NCBI GenBank assembly: GCA_003491925.1
Contig: DNAU01000218.1
Span: forward strand, 1 to 23,651
DNA length: 23,651 nt
Direction of reading: 5' to 3'
DNA from: Chloroflexota bacterium
Lineage (GTDB): Bacteria; Chloroflexota; Dormibacteria; Aeolococcales; Aeolococcaceae
Below are positions 6,968 to 14,190 of the stretch, piece by piece. The notes below the pieces were generated by a model. The model had not been told where the DNA came from and made no database searches. It saw nothing but the letters and a program-made list of their open reading frames with translations. Made by a program: the position numbers and the translations under genes. How positions within the stretch are numbered: the first letter of the stretch is position 1; each line of letters starts with the position of its first letter.

Positions 6968-7650
6968 CCCGCGACGCGATCTGATGCGCGGCGGCGCATC
7001 TCCTCGGCGCCACCCCGCCGCTCCCAGGCGTGGTAGCGCGCCACGATGAGCGGCTCCGCCTCCGCCCAGGTGCGGGCGCGCTGCTCGTCGGGGACGTCGA
7101 TGTGGGTGTTGGCGGCATGGCTGAAGACGATGACGTTGCGATGATCGCGGAGCAGCGCCTCGACGTTGTAGGGGGAGTCCTCGATGTAGAGGTCGGCGTT
7201 GACCGCGCCCTTCTCGCCCATGAAGCAGAGGTCCCAGTAGGGGATGCCGTGGCGGTCCAGCCATTCCACCGTCTGTGCGACCGCGATCTGATGAAAGTGC
7301 TCGATGACCAGGCGGTGGGTGATGATCCGGATCCGGATCCCCAGATTGGACAGCCGGCGCAGGGCGGGCCCGGCGCCCACGATCATGCCCACCTCGAGGA
7401 AGAGCTTGCGCTGCACCACCGCGAAGCGGTGGACCTTGTGGAACTCCCCGGGCTCGATGCCCCATTCGGTCATCTCCCAGCCGACGTCGGTGGGGAGCGA
7501 GTCGATGTCACGCCCCAGCCAGTCGGCGACCACCCGGCGCATGAAGGGGTAGTAGTCGGCGCAGACGCCGTCGAGGTCCACGCCGAGGACGAACTGCCTC
7601 GGGAGCTCGGCCACGGTGGTGATTGTGGCCGAATCGGGGCGGCCCGTCAC
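6964..7650 (-). CDS. HAD-superfamily 5'-nucleotidase-like protein (NT5C type)
   Basis: The 228-residue protein contains the HAD motif I as GVDLDGVCADYYPF, with nucleophile D25 and acid/base D27. A short cap follows with DVGWEMTEWGIEPGEFHKVHR, then RIITHR (motif II threonine) and VNADLYIEDSPYNVEALL (motif III/IV, with acidic ED). This arrangement resembles the deoxyribonucleotide 5'(3')-phosphatases of the NT5C family, which dephosphorylate nucleoside monophosphates. It overlaps the DedA-like gene upstream by GTGA at 7647-7650 and the polymerase gene downstream by GTGA at 6964-6967. A nucleotide-pool or end-cleaning role beside the polymerase is possible but inferred. The chosen GTG relies on coupling; a later GTG at codon 13 would also preserve the fold. 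Confidence 0.8.
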   Translation of the reverse strand: MTGRPDSATITTVAELPRQFVLGVDLDGVCADYYPFMRRVVADWLGRDIDSLPTDVGWEMTEWGIEPGEFHKVHRFAVVQRKLFLEVGMIVGAGPALRRLSNLGIRIRIITHRLVIEHFHQIAVAQTVEWLDRHGIPYWDLCFMGEKGAVNADLYIEDSPYNVEALLRDHRNVIVFSHAANTHIDVPDEQRARTWAEAEPLIVARYHAWERRGGAEEMRRRASDRVAG

Positions 7651-8432
7651 CTCGCGGGACCCGAACCGGTCCGGGCGCGCCGCACCCCGCTCACCGCGGA
7701 GACCACCACCATCAGGACCACCAGCCCGATGACGATGGGGATGCTGTAGTTGGAGAGGGACTTGGCGACGTCCTCGGCCGGCTTGCCGATGAAGTAGCCG
7801 AGGGCCTCGATCTCGGCGATGAAGGCCAGCTCGCCGGCCGTGTCCAGGAGGATGAACTGCCAGAACGGCATCTTGCGGGGCTCTCCCGCGAGGAAGTAGA
7901 AGACGGAGTTGGGCAGCCAGATCACCGGAGCGAGAAACACCGCCCAGCCGGCCCAGCGGGCAAAGATCCGCTCCCCCCTCGCCATCCGCCGGTCCCAGCG
8001 CGGGTCGCTGCGTCCGAGGAACTGGATCAGGGCGCGGCCGTAGCGGCGGCCGCCGTAGAAGAAGCAGGGGTCGGTGCACATGGTGATCGGGAGGGGTGCG
8101 AGCAGCGCCACCCAGATGCTCAGGCCCGAGGTGCGGACCGCGGCCCCGGTCAGGATCATCGACGCCGTGGAACCTCGGAGCAGCGCCGCCCGCACCGGCT
8201 GGTTGTGGAGGATCAGCCAGGTGCCGAGGGGCAGGCCGGCGTAGTAGTAGATCGAGCTGGCCACCAGAGGCCCGACGATCAGGACGTCCAGCCATCCCCA
8301 GTGCCCCTCGATGAGCCGCCGGCGCGGAGGGAGAGGGGCCGAATCGCCCGCGGACTGAGCCGCTCCCGCGAGCGCTGGGCCGGCGGCGGGGTCGTGGGCC
8401 GGGAGGGCCGGCTCGGAGGTCACCCCCGGCAT
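7647..8432 (-). CDS. DedA/SNARE-associated-like membrane protein
   Basis: The product has 261 residues from the ATG at 8432. It has an alanine/proline-rich N-terminus and then about five hydrophobic segments. The segment FARWAGWAVFLAPVIWLPNSVFYFLAGEPRKMPFWQFILLDTAGELAFIAEIEALGYFIGKPAEDV has the F-R-glycine/proline-P plus re-entrant helix character of DedA/VTT-domain proteins, which move lipids or ions across the cytoplasmic membrane. It is more diverged than standard DedA proteins. The last helix ends in a basic tail. An upstream GTG at 8507 would add 25 low-complexity residues; neither start has a clear ribosome site, so the start is uncertain. The stop overlaps the nucleotidase-like start by 4 bp. 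Confidence 0.7.
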   Translation of the reverse strand: MPGVTSEPALPAHDPAAGPALAGAAQSAGDSAPLPPRRRLIEGHWGWLDVLIVGPLVASSIYYYAGLPLGTWLILHNQPVRAALLRGSTASMILTGAAVRTSGLSIWVALLAPLPITMCTDPCFFYGGRRYGRALIQFLGRSDPRWDRRMARGERIFARWAGWAVFLAPVIWLPNSVFYFLAGEPRKMPFWQFILLDTAGELAFIAEIEALGYFIGKPAEDVAKSLSNYSIPIVIGLVVLMVVVSAVSGVRRARTGSGPAR

Positions 8433-8554
8433 TGTCGCTGGCGGCGGAGTTCGGGCGGCCTTCCGGGATGCAGCGATCTGTCTGCGGACCGGCCGCCGCG
8501 CGGGCACGTGACCGCCGGTCGGGCAGCATCGCCGCGTTCAGCCGGCCGCTGGGA

Positions 8555-9508
8555 TCAGGCGACCTCCGCCTCGGTGGCGGCGGGAGAGGGCGCCCTGGCG
8601 GCGCGCCACGACGGACGGCGGTCGCCCGCGAGCAGGGCGACGACGGCGACCACGATGAGCCCCCCGGCCAGGAGGGTGGTGGGGGTGATGGTCTCGCCGA
8701 CGAAGGCCCAGCCCAGGAGCACCGCCACCAGCGGGTTGACGTAGGCGTAGCTCGACGCCGCCTGGGGGGAGACCTTGCCGTTGAGGTAGGTGTAGGCGGT
8801 GTACCCGACCATCGAGCCGGCGACCACCAGGTAGACGAATCCCGCCACCGAGACCGCCGAGATCGCCGCCGGATGGAACTGCCCCCACTCCCCCAGCAGG
8901 GTGGCCGTCACGCAGAGGACGGCGCCGCCGCAGAGCATCTCCATCGAGGTCGCGAGCAGCGGACGCCGGGGCATCGGGGCGCTCCGGGCGTACATCGAGC
9001 CCAGCGCCCAGGTGAGCGGCGAGATCAGCGTGAAGGCGATCCAGCCCGGGGACCCCGCACCGACGCTGCCCGGGCGGAGCATCAGGCCGACCCCCAGCAG
9101 CCCCGCGGCCAGGCCCACCGCTCCCACCCGGCCCACCCGCTGGACACCGGCGAGATGGCCGAAGGCCGCCATCCAGAGGGGCACGGTGGCCACCAGCAGG
9201 GCGACCAGCCCCGAGGCGACGTGCTGCTCGGCGAGGGTGATCACCCCATTGCCCGCGAAGAGGAGCAGCGACCCGATGACCAGGGCCGAGCGCCAGTGCA
9301 CCGCCCTCAGGCGGTCGTGGGCGCGATCGCCGGTCAGGTAGGCGAGCGGAAAGAGGAGGGCGCCGGCGGTGAGGAAGCGGAGCCCGGCCATGGCGAGAGG
9401 CGGGATCGTCTCGATCGCGAACCGGATGGCGAGGTAGGTGGAGCCCCAGATCAGGAAGACGGCGGCGAAGCAGGCGATCAGGAGGGGGGTGAGGCGGGTG
9501 CGGGTCAC
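8555..9508 (-). CDS. EamA/DMT-family transporter
   Basis: The 317-residue protein has about ten membrane helices arranged as two EamA repeats. The first includes FLIWGSTYLAIRFAIETIPPLAMAGLRFLTAGALL and the second ends YAYVNPLVAVLLGWAFVGETITPTTLLAGGLIVVAVVALL; the glutamate in GE(T/R) and the PLVA motif are typical. Proteins of this kind export small metabolites or amino acids; the closest general type is YedA/RhaT-like, but the substrate cannot be read from sequence. It starts at GTG 9508, only 4 bp after the stop of the PNPOx-like gene, so the two are probably an operon. The next gene in the run begins 122 bp further on. Confidence 0.92.
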   Translation of the reverse strand: MTRTRLTPLLIACFAAVFLIWGSTYLAIRFAIETIPPLAMAGLRFLTAGALLFPLAYLTGDRAHDRLRAVHWRSALVIGSLLLFAGNGVITLAEQHVASGLVALLVATVPLWMAAFGHLAGVQRVGRVGAVGLAAGLLGVGLMLRPGSVGAGSPGWIAFTLISPLTWALGSMYARSAPMPRRPLLATSMEMLCGGAVLCVTATLLGEWGQFHPAAISAVSVAGFVYLVVAGSMVGYTAYTYLNGKVSPQAASSYAYVNPLVAVLLGWAFVGETITPTTLLAGGLIVVAVVALLAGDRRPSWRAARAPSPAATEAEVA

Positions 9509-9512
9509 CCGG

Positions 9513-10229
9513 TCACACGCCGTCGTCGGGGAGCGTGGGAAATCGCCGCCGCACCCGGCTCACGCTCGGCGCCTCGTCGATGCCCTCCCCCAGGTCGGGG
9601 TCGGGGAGTGGAGCGCCGGCGACCATCCGAAGCGGCACCACACCCGCCCAGACCCCCGGCGGGCGGTCGGCGGCCGGGTCGAGCGGAGGGCCACTCCGGA
9701 CCTTCGCCGAGCACTCGGCCAGGTCGAGGGCGATGACGGCGGTGGCCTCCATCTCCCGGGGGCTCGGCTGGCGCACCTCGTCCCACCGCCCCGGGATGGC
9801 GTGCTCGACCACGGCGCGCAGCCCGGCCCGCCGCTCCACCGGATCGGTGACCGCGCGGGCGCGCCCCCTCACCACGACGCTCCGGTAATTCATCGAGTGG
9901 CCGGATGCGGAGCGTGCCATGACCAGGCCGTCCAGGTGGGTGACGGTCACGCAGGCTCCCTCCAGGGCTGCCGCCAGGCTGCGATTGGACGCCGCGCCGT
10001 GCAGGTACAGGGTGTCCCCGATACGGCCGAACCCGGTCGGGAGCACCAGTGGCTCCCCCTCGACGACCACCCCGAGGTGGCAGATCAGCGCCTCGTCGAG
10101 GATGGCGTCGATCGTCGCCCGATCGTAGCGAGCGCGCTCCGAGTGCCGCCGGACCTCGACCCGAGGGCTCACCGGGCCGCCTTCGCCGGATCTCCGAGTG
10201 GCCGCGCTGGAGGTTGGTATTTCGTCCAT
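9513..10229 (-). CDS. Pyridoxamine 5'-phosphate oxidase-like flavoprotein
   Basis: The 238-residue protein follows the Pyridox_ox_2 pattern: AILDEALICHLGVVVEGEPLVLPTGFGRIGDTLYLHGAASNRSLAAL (about 42-90), then a strand with CVTVTHLDGLVMARSASGHSMNYRSVVVRGRAR and a later PGRWDEVRQPSPREMEATAVIALDL. Members are split-barrel FMN or heme-binding proteins with varied roles; not all oxidise pyridoxamine phosphate. It diverges from a MocR regulator over 18 bp, and MocR proteins often control neighbouring genes tied to vitamin B6 or aminotransferase chemistry. ATG at 10229 is preceded by a TATCAT box 5 nt upstream and no ribosome site, suggesting a leaderless mRNA. Confidence 0.87.
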   Translation of the reverse strand: MDEIPTSSAATRRSGEGGPVSPRVEVRRHSERARYDRATIDAILDEALICHLGVVVEGEPLVLPTGFGRIGDTLYLHGAASNRSLAAALEGACVTVTHLDGLVMARSASGHSMNYRSVVVRGRARAVTDPVERRAGLRAVVEHAIPGRWDEVRQPSPREMEATAVIALDLAECSAKVRSGPPLDPAADRPPGVWAGVVPLRMVAGAPLPDPDLGEGIDEAPSVSRVRRRFPTLPDDGV

Positions 10230-10233
10230 ATGT

Positions 10234-10240
10234 TATGATA
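10234..10240. promoter_or_regulatory. Two overlapping divergent -10 boxes
   Basis: On the plus strand TATGAT (10234-10239) is 8 nt before the GTG of the MocR gene. On the minus strand TATCAT (10240-10235) is 5 nt before the ATG of the PNPOx-like gene. The boxes share five base pairs, so only one polymerase could sit there at a time. The gap between the genes is only 18 bp and distinctly A+T-rich. No good -35 boxes are evident for either direction. Confidence 0.5.
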
Positions 10241-10247
10241 CAAAGAC

Positions 10248-11573
10248 GTGAACGTTACCGAACTATTTTACACGACGGGCCATCGCGCCGCCGACCTCAC
10301 CACCGCCGTGGAGGGGGCCGTCCGCGACGGCCGCATCCAGCCGGGCGAGCGCCTGCCCACCGTCCGGCGGGTGGCGGCGGAGCTGGGGGTGAGCCCGGCG
10401 ACCGTGGCCGCCGCGTACCGGGAGCTGGGCCGGCGCGGGCTGGCGGTCGGTGCCGGGCGCTCCGGCACCTCGATCGCCCCCCGGCCACCTCTCCACGCCG
10501 GGTTCACCGCGCGGCCTCGCCCGGGCCTCCGCGATCTCGCCCTGGGCCACCCCGACCCCCGCCTGCTCCCGGAGTGGAGCCGCGCGCTGGCCGGCCTGCC
10601 CCGCCGGTCGGCGTCGTACGGCTCCGCGCTGGTCGAGCCGGACCTTGCCGACCTCGCCCGTGAGCGCCTCAGCGCCGACGGCGTCGACGCCTCCCACCTC
10701 ACCGTGGTCAGCGGTGCGGTCGACGGCATCGAGCGGGTGCTGGGAGCCCACCTCCGGCCGGGCGATGCTGTGGCCGTCGAGGATCCCGTCTACCCACCCA
10801 TCGTCGACCTGCTGCGGGCGATGTCGCTGCGGCCGCTGCCAGTGCGGGTGGACGCCCGGGGCATGCTCGCCGACGACCTGGACCAGGCCCTCGGGCGCGG
10901 GGCGCGGGCGGTGGTGATGACCCCCCGCAGCCAGAACCCGTTCGGCAGCGCGCTCGACGATCTCCGACGCACCGAGCTCCGCCGCGCCCTGGCCCGCCAC
11001 CCCGCCGTCCTGGTGGTCGAGGACGACCACGCCGAGGCGGTCGGCGGGGGCAGCGTGGTCGGGGTCGCCATCCCCGGATCACCGGCGTGGGCGGTGGTGC
11101 GCTCGGTCTCCAAAACCCTCGGCCCCGACCTCCGCCTGGCCGTCGTCTGCGGCGACGAGGGCACGGTGGCGCGGGTGGCGGGACGGCTGGCGCTCGGGCC
11201 GGGATGGGTGAGCCACCTCCTCCAGCGGTTGGTCATCGGCCTCTGGTCGCGTCCCGGGCTCGACCTGCTGCTCGCTCAGGCCGCCGACACCTACCGACAG
11301 CGGCGGGAGGGGCTCCTCGACGCCCTGGAACGGCGTGGCATCGCCGCCCACGGAGTCACCGGCCTCAACGTCTGGGTGCCGGTGGAGGCCGAGGCCCCGG
11401 TGCTGGACGCGCTTGCCGAGGCCGGCTACGCCGCCCTTTCCGGGGAGCGCTTCCGGATCACCACCGCGCCCGCGGTGAGGATCACCTGCGCCGGCCTCGA
11501 TCCCTCGGAGGCCGAGTCGGTCGCCGAGGCGGTGGCCGCGGCCGGCCGCCAGGGGGTGGCGCGGCTGGCGTGA
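10248..11573 (+). CDS. MocR-type regulator (GntR helix-turn-helix plus aminotransferase-like domain)
   Basis: The 441-residue protein begins with a GntR winged helix (about residues 10-80: LTTAVEGAVRDGRIQPGERLPTVRRVAAELGVSPATVAAAYRELGRRGLAVG). A linker leads to a fold-type I aminotransferase domain (about 100-435) with VVSGAVDGIERVL, VEDPVYPPIVDLL, MTPRSQNPFG, VVEDDHAE and the PLP-binding lysine K289 in VSKTLGPDLRLAVV. MocR proteins sense PLP or an amino compound through this domain and bind DNA as dimers. The key lysine is present, so ligand binding is likely intact. It is divergent from the PNPOx-like gene, its probable target along with itself. The GTG start lies at the TATGAT box and has no ribosome site. 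Confidence 0.92.
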   Translation: MNVTELFYTTGHRAADLTTAVEGAVRDGRIQPGERLPTVRRVAAELGVSPATVAAAYRELGRRGLAVGAGRSGTSIAPRPPLHAGFTARPRPGLRDLALGHPDPRLLPEWSRALAGLPRRSASYGSALVEPDLADLARERLSADGVDASHLTVVSGAVDGIERVLGAHLRPGDAVAVEDPVYPPIVDLLRAMSLRPLPVRVDARGMLADDLDQALGRGARAVVMTPRSQNPFGSALDDLRRTELRRALARHPAVLVVEDDHAEAVGGGSVVGVAIPGSPAWAVVRSVSKTLGPDLRLAVVCGDEGTVARVAGRLALGPGWVSHLLQRLVIGLWSRPGLDLLLAQAADTYRQRREGLLDALERRGIAAHGVTGLNVWVPVEAEAPVLDALAEAGYAALSGERFRITTAPAVRITCAGLDPSEAESVAEAVAAAGRQGVARLA

Positions 11574-11679
11574 TCCCCGGCGGGCGAAGGCGCTTGGCCG
11601 ACGGCCACGAGCAGATCGCCACCGTCAACCCCCCACCGAGGACGAGCCGGAGCGCTTCGTGGTGATGGGCGAAGCCGAG

Positions 11680-11706
11680 GTGGACGCCGTCCTCTCCGGC
11701 GTCCAC
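11680..11706. terminator. Strong hairpin between convergent MocR and RDD-CPBP genes
   Basis: Perfect 10-bp arms GTGGACGCCG and CGGCGTCCAC enclose the 7-nt loop TCCTCTC. It lies in the 189-bp gap between two converging stop codons and is the only marked structure there. It probably ends transcription from both sides. There is no T-tract. Confidence 0.55.
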
Positions 11707-11762
11707 GAGCGGTTCGCCAGCTGGAGCCGGCTTCCGGTTTGGGGCCGTGGTCGCACGACCGC

Positions 11763-13292
11763 TCAGCAGCTCGGGGCGGTGAGCACGATGATCGTGGCCA
11801 GCACGTTGATGCTGGCGTGGATGATCACCCCCGGCCAGACCGATCCCGACTTGGCGTAGACGTAGGCGAGCAGGAGCCCGTCGAGGAAGACGGGGAGGAA
11901 GAGGGTCGGCTCCGCCCACCCCACGTGGGCGGCTGAGAAGAGGGCCGCGCTCACCATCACCGCCCCCCAGAGCGGCATCCGTCCCTGCAGCCAGCGGAAG
12001 GTGAAGCCGCGGAAGATGATCTCCTCGGCGATGGGTGCGATCACCGCGGTCGCGAGCAGCGTCAGCGCGACCGACCCGCCGTACTCGGCGCGGATGCCGA
12101 CGCATTGGTTGGTGGAGTTGGCGGTGGGGAGGACGATGCGGTCGATCACCCCACCCACGTACTCGAGCACGATGGCCGCGAAACCCAGCGGGATCCCCGC
12201 CGCCAGCCAGGGCCAGGTGGGCAGCCGCAGGCCGAGGGCGGTCAGCGCGGTGCGCCGGCGCCAGCGCACCAATAGACAGATCAGGAGCAGGCAGGCGCCG
12301 TAGACGGCGATCTCGTCCGCGTACGAGAGCGCGACCGCGCCGCCCGTGCCGGCGGTGATGTTGAGTCCCTGTGCGGTGATCCCGGCAACCCAGTTGGCCC
12401 CGAAGATGATCGGCAGGAGGGCGATCAGCACCGGGACCACGTCGGTCCAGGTCCACGCGGTCCGGGTCGCCGGCGGGTCGGAGACGGCCCGGGCGGTGGG
12501 GACGAGCGGGGCGGGCATCGGCGGCCGGGCCGGCGCCATGGTCCAGCCGTAGGGGCCGGGCACCCACGCGAGCGGCAGGGGCCGGATGGCCACCACCAGG
12601 CTGCTGGCCATCCGGTCGGGGAGGCCCCGGCGCCAGGCGTCGGCCAGCGCCGGGATGAAGCCGGCGCCGCAGGTGAGCAGCGACCACCACCAGCCCGCGG
12701 TGCGGAGCAGCGCCTGACCCCAGCCCAGCCGGTCACCGCCGCGGGCATCGACCACCCGCAGGCCCAGGACGCGCATCGCCGGGGTGGCCCCCGACCGCCA
12801 GCCCACCGCCGGGTAGACGAAGGGGGTGGCGATGATGGTGAGCAGGTAGACGAGCGTCCCGGCGAGCACCCCGGGCGAGGTCGCCGCCGCCGGCGAGATC
12901 GTGGTCGCCGGCGAGATCGCCGCCTCGACGATGCCGCCGCCCACCACCAGCCCGGCCACGATGATCATCCCGATGAAGACCCCGTCGAGGGCGAACGCCC
13001 CGAGGCGGCGGCCCGTCCCCGCCAGCACCATCTCGCGGCCGGGGAGCACCGCCGCCGGTGCCCAGGCGGGCGGTGCCCAGGTGAGAGGTGAGGGAGCCCG
13101 AGGCGCCGATCCCGGCGGGGGCGGTGGCGCGGGTGGCCAGTCGGGTGGCGCGGGTGGCCAGTCAGGTGGCGCGGGCGGCCGGTCGGGTGGCGCGGGCGGC
13201 CAGTCGCGCGGCATGGGCGGCCATCCCGGTGGCGCGGCGGACCCCTCTGGTGGCGGGGTGGGCGGGGGTGGAGGTGGGGGAGCCGCGTCCAT
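11763..13292 (-). CDS. RDD domain - CPBP (CAAX-like) protease fusion membrane protein
   Basis: The 509-residue protein has three parts. Residues 1-85 are a proline-rich cytoplasmic tail with a 7-residue repeat (WPPAPPD). Residues about 92-225 are an RDD domain: GRRLGAFALDGVFIG gives the R...D signature, and TPAMRVLGLRVVDARGG is the second conserved segment. Residues about 275-505 are a CPBP intramembrane protease domain with E423-E424-x-x-x-R428 (EEIIFRG), FSAAHVG (H456) and HASIN (H492, N496), so all expected catalytic residues are present. CPBP proteins cleave substrates or process prenylated or bacteriocin-like peptides within the membrane. The pairing with RDD in one chain is not one I know as standard. 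A -10-like TACAAT lies 18 nt upstream, and no ribosome site is seen. Confidence 0.88.
   Translation of the reverse strand: MDAAPPPPPPPTPPPEGSAAPPGWPPMPRDWPPAPPDRPPAPPDWPPAPPDWPPAPPPPPGSAPRAPSPLTWAPPAWAPAAVLPGREMVLAGTGRRLGAFALDGVFIGMIIVAGLVVGGGIVEAAISPATTISPAAATSPGVLAGTLVYLLTIIATPFVYPAVGWRSGATPAMRVLGLRVVDARGGDRLGWGQALLRTAGWWWSLLTCGAGFIPALADAWRRGLPDRMASSLVVAIRPLPLAWVPGPYGWTMAPARPPMPAPLVPTARAVSDPPATRTAWTWTDVVPVLIALLPIIFGANWVAGITAQGLNITAGTGGAVALSYADEIAVYGACLLLICLLVRWRRRTALTALGLRLPTWPWLAAGIPLGFAAIVLEYVGGVIDRIVLPTANSTNQCVGIRAEYGGSVALTLLATAVIAPIAEEIIFRGFTFRWLQGRMPLWGAVMVSAALFSAAHVGWAEPTLFLPVFLDGLLLAYVYAKSGSVWPGVIIHASINVLATIIVLTAPSC
13123..13248. repeat. 21-bp minisatellite coding the proline repeat
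   Basis: Four near-identical 21-bp units begin at 13123, 13144, 13165 and 13186 (GGTGGCGCGGGTGGCCAGTC type), with diverged copies at 13207 and 13228. On the coding (minus) strand they encode the WPPAPPD heptad at the N-terminus of the RDD-CPBP protein. Copy number is likely to vary between strains. Confidence 0.85.
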
Positions 13293-13310
13293 GGGGGCGG
13301 ATGCCGGCGG

Positions 13311-13316
13311 ATTGTA
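13311..13316 (-). promoter_or_regulatory. Candidate -10 box (TACAAT) for the RDD-CPBP gene
   Basis: On the minus strand TACAAT ends 18 nt before the ATG at 13292, matching the sigma-70 consensus at five of six positions. It would give a leader of about 12 nt. It lies between the HAD phosphatase stop and the RDD-CPBP start, so the latter may be transcribed separately. Confidence 0.4.
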
Positions 13317-13350
13317 GTCGCTGGCCGCCGGGGTGGCGGGGCGACCCGGA

Positions 13351-14190
13351 TCAGTAGGCGGGGGTGCTCACGCCTTCCACGACCGGCTCACCGCCCAGGG
13401 TGTCACCCGAGTCGGCGCGCCAGGACGAGGCCCCCGTCCAGGCCGGCCCGAAAGGCCAGCCCGGGTCGTCCAGCCAGGAGAGGCCATCGCGGCCTCGGAA
13501 GTGCAGCTGGGGCCAGCCGTGCTGGACGGCCGCCGCCCGGAGCCGGTGGTCGGGGTTCACCGCGTTCGGGTTGCCGACCGCGAGCAGCATCGGGATGTCC
13601 CCGGTGCCGTCGCCATAGGCGAAGGAGCGCTCCAGGTCGACCCGGTACGCCGCCGCCAGCCGGCGGACCGCCTCCACCTTGGCGGCACCGTGGCAGAGCG
13701 CCACCGTGCCGGTGTAGCGGCCGTCGACGATCTCGGCCTCGGAGGCGACCACCCCGTCCGCGCCCACGATCCCGCCCAGCCGGTCGATCAGCTCATGGGT
13801 GGAGGCGGAGACCAGGAAGACCAGGTGACCCCGGGAGCGGTGCCAGGCGATGAGCTCCACCGCCTCGCCGTACACCCTGGGTGCCAGCACCAGCGGTATC
13901 GCCCGGTCGGCGACCCGCCGCAGGGCCACCGCGTCCAGACCCCGCACGGCGGTCCCGATGCCGCGGACCGCCCGCTGGACCTCCTCCTCGGAGAAGCCGC
14001 GGGCGCTGAACTGAAGCCCGCGGAGCGCCGCGGTGACCAGCGCCCGGCGCGGGAGCAGCCCGGCGCGGCAGAGGGGACCCGCCAGGGCGAGTATCGACGA
14101 GCCGCGCACCAGGGTGCGGTCGACGTCGAAGAAGGCTGCGATCCGCCAGGGGTGCGGTTGCGCGACTACCATCCCCGCCCATGCAACCAC
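13351..14190 (-). CDS. HAD-IB family phosphatase (SerB-like)
   Basis: The 279-residue protein has the HAD signature FFDVDRTLVRGSS, with nucleophile D22 and acid/base D24. Motif II is VFLVSAST and the final metal site is FAYGDGTGDIPMLLAVGNPNAVNPD, whose spacing is typical of subfamily IB, the group of phosphoserine phosphatase and acyl-phosphate hydrolases. A helical cap lies between residues about 35 and 115, followed by GAAKVEAVRRLAAAY, which supplies the conserved lysine. Substrates in this group range from phosphoserine to phospholipids, and no choice can be made here. The GTG at 14190 is used because GGGAGGGG lies 5 nt upstream; ATG at 14172 is the alternative. Its 5' end overlaps the divergent methyltransferase start by 10 bp. 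Confidence 0.88.
   Translation of the reverse strand: MVAWAGMVVAQPHPWRIAAFFDVDRTLVRGSSILALAGPLCRAGLLPRRALVTAALRGLQFSARGFSEEEVQRAVRGIGTAVRGLDAVALRRVADRAIPLVLAPRVYGEAVELIAWHRSRGHLVFLVSASTHELIDRLGGIVGADGVVASEAEIVDGRYTGTVALCHGAAKVEAVRRLAAAYRVDLERSFAYGDGTGDIPMLLAVGNPNAVNPDHRLRAAAVQHGWPQLHFRGRDGLSWLDDPGWPFGPAWTGASSWRADSGDTLGGEPVVEGVSTPAY
14167..14172 (+). promoter_or_regulatory. Possible -10 box (TACCAT) of a leaderless methyltransferase transcript
   Basis: TACCAT is followed by 8 nt and then ATG 14181, with no ribosome site. It lies inside the first codons of the divergent HAD gene. No clear -35 box is seen. Confidence 0.3.

Noticed and set aside
5321..7036. Plus-strand frame of 571 codons over the NmrA-like and polymerase genes
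   Set aside because: It crosses two confident genes in other frames and shows only low-complexity sequence.
2986..7650. A complete bacterial end-joining operon
   Set aside because: Ligase and polymerase are present, but no Ku gene lies in the window and the genes are on opposite strands with unrelated genes between them.
8432..9736. Plus-strand frame of 434 codons opposite the EamA gene
   Set aside because: The translation is dominated by E, G, R and H as expected of the complement of a membrane-protein gene; no motif is present.
13123..13248. CRISPR-like array
   Set aside because: The 21-bp units are contiguous with no spacers and encode an in-frame proline repeat.
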